DNA of 64,000 nucleotides. Source: Betaproteobacteria bacterium. GTDB lineage: Bacteria > Pseudomonadota > Gammaproteobacteria > Burkholderiales > Casimicrobiaceae. The notes under the pieces were generated by a model. That model ran no database searches and was not told where the DNA came from. It worked only from the letters and a program-made list of their open reading frames with translations. The stretch covers positions 62,001-126,000 of the forward strand of contig JADJWJ010000007.1 of the NCBI GenBank assembly GCA_016716425.1. The letters are read 5' to 3'. Both the position numbers and the translations under genes were made by a program. Position 1 is the stretch's first letter; each line of letters begins with the position of its first letter. This document shows, one piece after another, positions 59,940 through 64,000 of the stretch.

Positions 59940-61675
59940 CAGTGGCTGACGCGGCCGACCTTGGCGCCGGACTTGCCGACCATGAAGTCGCAGTCGACGC
60001 CTTTGTCGGCCTGCTGCACCGTGTCGCAGTAGAGCTTGACCCAGCCGCGCGTCGCGTGCGGCGGCAGCGGCTTCCACTTCGCCTTGCGGCGCGCGAGCTC
60101 GTCGGCGGTGACGTGCAGCTGGATCTTCCGCTTCGCGACGTCGATCTCCACGAGGTCGCCGTTGCGCACCAGCGCCAGCGGTCCCCCGGCGGCGGCCTCC
60201 GGTGACGTGTGCAGCACGACCGTGCCGTACGCGGTGCCCGACATCCGCGCGTCCGAGATGCGCACCATGTCGGTCACGCCCTGCTTCAGGATCTTCGCCG
60301 GCAGCGCGAAGTTGCCGACCTCGGGGAACCCCGGGTACCCCTTCGGCCCGCAGTTCTTGAGCACGAGGACGCAGGACGGGTCGACGTCGAGCTTCGGGTC
60401 GTCGATGCGCCTGTGCAGGTCGTCGACGTCCTCGAACACGACGGCGCGGCCCTTGTGCTTCATGAGCTTCGGCGTGGCGGCCGACGGCTTGATCACGCAG
60501 CCGTCGGGTGCCAGGTTGCCGCGCAGCACGGCGATGCCACCCTGCGGCTTGAACGGCTTCGCGATCGGCGTGATGACGTCGGTGTTGTAGTTGACGGCGT
60601 CCTTGCAGTTGTCCCACATGGTCCTGCCGTTCACCGTCAGCGCCTTCCGGTGGATGTACTTGCCGATCTCGCGGATGACGACCGGCAGCCCGCCCGCGTA
60701 GTAGAAGTCCTCCATCAGGTACTTGCCGGACGGCATCAGGTTGACGAGGCACGGCATGTCGCGGCCGAGCCGGTCCCAGTCGTCGAGCGTCAGGTCCACA
60801 CCGATGCGCCCGGCGATCGCCAGCAGGTGCACGACGGCGTTGGTCGAGCCGCCGATGGCGCCGTTCACCATGATCGCGTTCTCGAACGCTTCCCTGGTGA
60901 GGATCTGCGACATCCGGAGGTCCTCGTGCACCATCTCGACGATGCGGCGGCCGGCCATGCGGGCCAGCACGCGTCGGCGCGAATCGACCGCCGGAATCGC
61001 CGCATTGGTCGGCAGCCCCATGCCGAGCGCCTCGACCATCGACGCCATCGTCGAGGCGGTGCCCATCGTCATGCAGTGCCCGGCCGAGCGCGACATGCAC
61101 GACTCGACCTCGACCATGTCCGACATTTTCATCTCACCGGTCTTGAGCATCTCCGTGAACTTCCACACGTGCGTGCCCGAGCCGATGTCCTCGCCACGGA
61201 ACTTGCCGTTCAGCATCGGGCCGCCCGACACGCCGATCGCGGGCAGGTCGCAGGACGCGGCGCCCATCAGCAGCGCGGGCGTGGTCTTGTCGCAACCCAT
61301 CAGCAGCACGACGCCGTCGAACGGATTGGCGCGGATCGACTCCTCGACGTCCATCGCCGCCTGGTTGCGGAAGAGCATCGTCGTCGGCCGCATCAGCGTC
61401 TCGCCGAGGCTCATCACCGGGAACTCGAGCGGAAAGCCGCCGGCGTCGAGGATGCCGTCGCGCACGTGCGCCGCGAGCTCGCGGAAGTGCGCGTTGCAGG
61501 GCGTGACCTGCGACCACGTGTTGCAGATGCCGATGACGGGGCGGCCGTCGAACTGGTCGTGCGGAATGCCCTGGTTCTTCATCCACGACCGGTGGACGAG
61601 CGCGTCACGGTCGTGGCTCGCGAACCAGGTGCGGGAGCGCAGCGGGGCCTTCTTCTTCGTGGGCTTCTTGCTCAT
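59939..61675 (-). CDS. IlvD/Edd-family dehydratase (L-arabinonate dehydratase-like)
   Basis: A 578-residue iron-sulfur dehydratase. The three cluster Cys are in ICNTWSQ (near residue 50), MGCDKTTPALLMG (near 127) and SAGHCMTMGTASTMASM (near 200). The active-site Ser is in ISDARMSGTAYGTVV, as in sugar-acid dehydratases. Sequence details such as FASHDRDALVHRSWMKNQG at the N terminus favour the sugar-acid branch (L-arabinonate/D-xylonate) over branched-chain amino-acid synthesis. The start ATG 61675 is preceded not by a ribosome site but by a hexanucleotide repeat tract. It lies downstream of the UxaA-type gene. Confidence 0.88.
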   Translation of the reverse strand: MSKKPTKKKAPLRSRTWFASHDRDALVHRSWMKNQGIPHDQFDGRPVIGICNTWSQVTPCNAHFRELAAHVRDGILDAGGFPLEFPVMSLGETLMRPTTMLFRNQAAMDVEESIRANPFDGVVLLMGCDKTTPALLMGAASCDLPAIGVSGGPMLNGKFRGEDIGSGTHVWKFTEMLKTGEMKMSDMVEVESCMSRSAGHCMTMGTASTMASMVEALGMGLPTNAAIPAVDSRRRVLARMAGRRIVEMVHEDLRMSQILTREAFENAIMVNGAIGGSTNAVVHLLAIAGRIGVDLTLDDWDRLGRDMPCLVNLMPSGKYLMEDFYYAGGLPVVIREIGKYIHRKALTVNGRTMWDNCKDAVNYNTDVITPIAKPFKPQGGIAVLRGNLAPDGCVIKPSAATPKLMKHKGRAVVFEDVDDLHRRIDDPKLDVDPSCVLVLKNCGPKGYPGFPEVGNFALPAKILKQGVTDMVRISDARMSGTAYGTVVLHTSPEAAAGGPLALVRNGDLVEIDVAKRKIQLHVTADELARRKAKWKPLPPHATRGWVKLYCDTVQQADKGVDCDFMVGKSGAKVGRVSH

Positions 61676-61679
61676 GATC

Positions 61680-61770
61680 GGTGTGGGTGTGGGTGTGGGT
61701 GTGGGTGTGGGTGTGGGTGTGGGTGTGGGTGTGGGTGTGTGGGTGTGGGTGTGGGTGTGGGTGTGGGTGG
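61680..61770. repeat. Hexanucleotide microsatellite (gtgtgg)n
   Basis: About fifteen tandem copies of gtgtgg on the plus strand, with one irregular unit near 61738, end five bases before the dehydratase start codon. On the coding (minus) strand it reads ccacac repeats in the mRNA leader. No other such tract is seen in the window. The rest of the gap (61771-61894) shows no gene or clear promoter. Confidence 0.95.
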
Positions 61771-61894
61771 GATGGACCGGGTTGACCGGCGAAGTGCGGC
61801 AAAGCGGTCGCGTACCCGGCTGACCGGCGACGGGCCCGCGCCGCGCGACGGCGGCGCAGCCGGCCTCCGCCCGGACGCAGCACGCGGTAGGACA

Positions 61895-63418
61895 CTACAT
61901 CACGGCGCCCAGGTACCACGGCACGAACTCGCTCTGTCCGTAGCCGTGCTGTTCGCTCTTCGACTTGGCGCCCGACGCGGTGGCGAGCATCAACTCGAAC
62001 AGCCGCTCGCCGGTCGCGTCGATTGACGCGGTACCGTCGGCGATCTCGCCGCAATTGAGGTCGATGTCCTCTTCCTGCTTCACCCACAGCGGCGTGTTCG
62101 TCGACAGCTTGAGCGATGGCGCCGGCGCGCAGCCATACGCCGAACCGCGCCCGGTCGTGAACACGATCATGTTCGCGCCGCCGGCCACCTGGCCGGTCGC
62201 CGACACCGGGTCGTAGCCGGGCGTGTCCATGTAGACGAAGCCCTTGGCCGTCACGGCTTCCGCATACTCGTAGACCGCGACGAGGTTGGTGGTGCCGCCC
62301 TTGGCGACGGCGCCGAGCGACTTCTCGAGGATCGTGGTGAGTCCGCCCGCCTTGTTGCCGGGCGACGGGTTGTTGTTCATCTCGCCCTTTTCGCGCGCCG
62401 TGTAGTCCTCCCACCACTTGATGCGCGCGACGAGCTTCTCGCCGACGTCGCGCGCGACGGCGCGCCGCGTCAGCAGGTGCTCGGCGCCGTAGATCTCCGG
62501 CGTCTCGGACAGGATCGCCGAGCCGCCGTGCCGCACGAGGAGGTCCACCGCCGCGCCGAGCGCCGGATTGGCCGTGATGCCGGAGTAGCCGTCGGAGCCG
62601 CCGCACTGCAACCCGACGACGATGTTCGAGGCAGGCACCGGCTGCCGCGTCACCGCGTTCGCATGCGGCAGCATCGCCTCGACGAGGCCGATGCCGTGCC
62701 GGATCGTCTTCGCCGTGCCGCCGGTGTCCTGGATGCTGAACGTCTGCAGCAGCGGCCCTTCCTCCAATTTCTCGGCCCCCAGCAGCGCGCTGATCTGGTT
62801 GGCCTCGCAGCCCAGCCCGATCATCAGGACGCCGGCGAAGTTCGCGTGCTTCGCGTAGCCGCCGAGCGTGCGCCGGAGCACGGCCATGCCCTCGCCGTGC
62901 GTGTCCATGCCGCAGCCGGAGCCGTGCGTCAGCGCGACCACGCCGTCGACGTGGGGAAATTCCGCCAGCCGCTCGCGCGTGAAGTGGTCGGCGATGCCGC
63001 GCGCGACGGTGGCCGAGCAGTTCACCGTCGACAGGATGCCGATGTAGTTGCGCGTCGCCACTCTTCCGTCGGGCCGAACGATGCCCATGAACGTCGCCGG
63101 CTCCGCGACGTACCGCGTCGGCTTGACGTCGGCGCCGAACGCGTAGTCGCGGTCGAACGCGCCCATCGCCAGATTGTGCAGGTGCACGTGCTCGCCGGCC
63201 GCGATGTCGCGGCTCGCGAAGCCGATGATCTGGTCGTAGCGGCGCACCGGCTCGCCGGACCGGATCGCCCGGGTGGCGACCTTGTGCCCCGGCGGCACGA
63301 GCCCCGACACCGTGACCTTCTCGTCGATGAGTTCCGTGCCGCCGACGAGCTGCGCGCGGGCGATCACGACGTCGTCGTGCGGGTGCAGGCGGATGGTGAG
63401 CGAGGTCTTCGTCAACAT
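61895..63418 (-). CDS. UxaA/GarD-family sugar-acid dehydratase
   Basis: A 507-residue enzyme of the altronate/galactarate dehydratase family. The N-terminal SAF domain (about residues 1-95) is followed by the catalytic part with FMGIVRPDGRVATRNYIGIL (family start), VVALTHGSGCGMDTHGEGM, LQCGGSDGYSGITANPALG and MDTPGYDPVSATGQVAGG. It removes water from a hexonic or hexaric acid, depending on an Fe2+-type cofactor. It lies between the enolase-superfamily gene and the IlvD-type gene on the same strand, so it is part of a sugar-acid operon. Confidence 0.9.
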   Translation of the reverse strand: MLTKTSLTIRLHPHDDVVIARAQLVGGTELIDEKVTVSGLVPPGHKVATRAIRSGEPVRRYDQIIGFASRDIAAGEHVHLHNLAMGAFDRDYAFGADVKPTRYVAEPATFMGIVRPDGRVATRNYIGILSTVNCSATVARGIADHFTRERLAEFPHVDGVVALTHGSGCGMDTHGEGMAVLRRTLGGYAKHANFAGVLMIGLGCEANQISALLGAEKLEEGPLLQTFSIQDTGGTAKTIRHGIGLVEAMLPHANAVTRQPVPASNIVVGLQCGGSDGYSGITANPALGAAVDLLVRHGGSAILSETPEIYGAEHLLTRRAVARDVGEKLVARIKWWEDYTAREKGEMNNNPSPGNKAGGLTTILEKSLGAVAKGGTTNLVAVYEYAEAVTAKGFVYMDTPGYDPVSATGQVAGGANMIVFTTGRGSAYGCAPAPSLKLSTNTPLWVKQEEDIDLNCGEIADGTASIDATGERLFELMLATASGAKSKSEQHGYGQSEFVPWYLGAVM

Positions 63419-63442
63419 GGTGATCTGCTCCGCACAACTGCT

Positions 63443-63518
63443 TTCACAAAGAGGCGCACAGACGCAGAGTGCGGCACCGCACGTCGACGTTCCCTGCGCC
63501 TCTGCGTCTCATTGTGAA
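63443..63518. repeat. Interrupted inverted repeat between two catabolic genes
   Basis: ttcacaa (63443-63449) faces ttgtgaa (63512-63518), gaggcgca (63451-63458) faces tgcgcctc (63495-63502) and gacgcagag (63461-63469) faces ctctgcgtc (63500-63508). The arms overlap, so alternative foldings exist. It resembles dispersed 'gcgcctctgcgtc' elements and probably makes a strong mRNA hairpin. Confidence 0.65.
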
Positions 63519-63529
63519 TCCCCCGCCGG

Positions 63530-64000
63530 CTACTTCACCGTCGCCCGCGCGACGGCAAGCCGTTCGATGGCGGCCCAGTCCCAGTCGATGCCGAGGCCGG
63601 GCGTCGCCGGCGGGATCGCGCAGCCGTCGCGCATCTCCATCCGCGACGTCGTCACGTCGTCGAGCTGGGGAATGTACTCCACCCACGCGCCATTGGGGAC
63701 GGCCGCCGACAGCGACACGTGCAGCTCCATCAGGAAGTGCGGGCACACGGGCGCGTTGAACGTCTCGGCCAGGTGCGCAACCTTGAGCCACGGCGTGATG
63801 CCGCCGATGCGTGCGCAGTCCACCTGCACGACCGAGCACGCGCGCCGCTCCAGGTATTCCCTGAAGTGCGCGGGGTGATAGAGCGACTCGCCGACGGCGA
63901 TCGGCATCGTCGCTTTCGCGGCCAGCTCCACGTGCCCGGCCAGGTCCTCGGCCGGCAACGGCTCCTCGAACCAGTCGAGCATGAGATCGCGGTACGCGAA
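63530..64000 (-). CDS. Enolase-superfamily sugar-acid dehydratase (partial, 5' end outside)
   Basis: The last 157 residues of a mandelate racemase/muconate lactonizing enzyme family member. The barrel is entered at DWFEEPLPAEDLAGH (metal Glu), then PIAVGESLYHPAHF (second Glu), VQVDCARIGGITPWL (Asp-like and Gly motif) and VCPHFLMELHVSLSAAVPNG (catalytic His). The end PGLGIDWDWAAIERLAV is typical. The frame is open to the window edge. It is most like galactarate/glucarate-type or related acid dehydratases, and probably opens the same operon as the UxaA and IlvD genes. Confidence 0.82.
   Translation of the reverse strand, partial: FAYRDLMLDWFEEPLPAEDLAGHVELAAKATMPIAVGESLYHPAHFREYLERRACSVVQVDCARIGGITPWLKVAHLAETFNAPVCPHFLMELHVSLSAAVPNGAWVEYIPQLDDVTTSRMEMRDGCAIPPATPGLGIDWDWAAIERLAVARATVK

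Overview
The window is a very GC-rich, gene-dense chromosomal stretch of a Gram-negative bacterium, most likely a betaproteobacterium of the Burkholderiales type. The evidence is an HslV with a short 'HGTT' N-terminal extension, a DksA of the cysteine-poor type, a poly-3-hydroxybutyrate oligomer hydrolase, outer-membrane proteins (FadL-type porin, LptE, several lipoproteins), a dihydroorotase of the PyrC type and a bacterial type A RNase P RNA. There are no tRNA or rRNA genes, insertion sequences, integrases or CRISPR arrays, so this is core-like chromosome rather than an island.

Layout. 0-1.3 kb: gene tail, small lipoprotein, HAD phosphatase. 1.5-8.9 kb, minus strand: sodB, then STAS protein, hslV, ubiH-like hydroxylase, dsbC, SPFH protein, DUF4019 protein and zinc-ribbon membrane protein, closely packed. 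8.9-9.4 kb: palindromic repeat elements. 9.4-11.5 kb: dksA divergent from pyrC, then rnpB with a strong terminator. 11.6-16.8 kb, minus: fabI, a CrtI/PYROXD2-like oxidoreductase and an acyl-CoA ligase, plus a tandem SodC pair. 17-24.4 kb, plus: PHB oligomer hydrolase, hslU (separated from hslV by 12.5 kb), AEC transporter, HAD hydrolase, and a glycosyltransferase/hydrolase fusion broken by one base. 24.4-32.1 kb: FadL porin, SAF-domain dehydrogenase, GNAT, DUF1330, LysE exporter, redoxin and DsbD. 32.2-37.2 kb, plus: GDT1-type Mn exporter, leuS, lptE, holA. 37.3-42.4 kb, minus: rsmE, phosphoesterase lipoprotein, MsbA-like ABC exporter and phospholipase D. 42.5-51.3 kb: redoxin, Pat-type CoA ligase/acetyltransferase, two envelope genes, hydrolase, 2-hydroxyacid dehydrogenase, metY. 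51.4-59.2 kb, plus: radical SAM protein, a run of DUF genes, cupin, patatin, a mandelate-racemase homologue and a membrane protein. 59.2-64 kb, minus: a sugar-acid catabolic cluster (enolase superfamily, UxaA, IlvD/arabinonate dehydratase, AllA-like).

How the genes work together. Several neighbourhoods have coherent themes: envelope thiol chemistry (dsbC; dsbD plus redoxin), protein quality control (hslV, hslU), lipid and PHB metabolism (fabI, acyl-CoA ligase, FadL, oligomer hydrolase), outer-membrane biogenesis (lptE, MsbA-like exporter) and sugar-acid degradation.

Caveat. At least three genes carry a single-base indel between two conserved halves (near 23188, 52670 and 57490), and others are suspected at the two ends of the radical SAM gene and near 53010 and 53925. 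This looks more like residual sequence error than gene decay. Coordinates of the affected genes are approximate.
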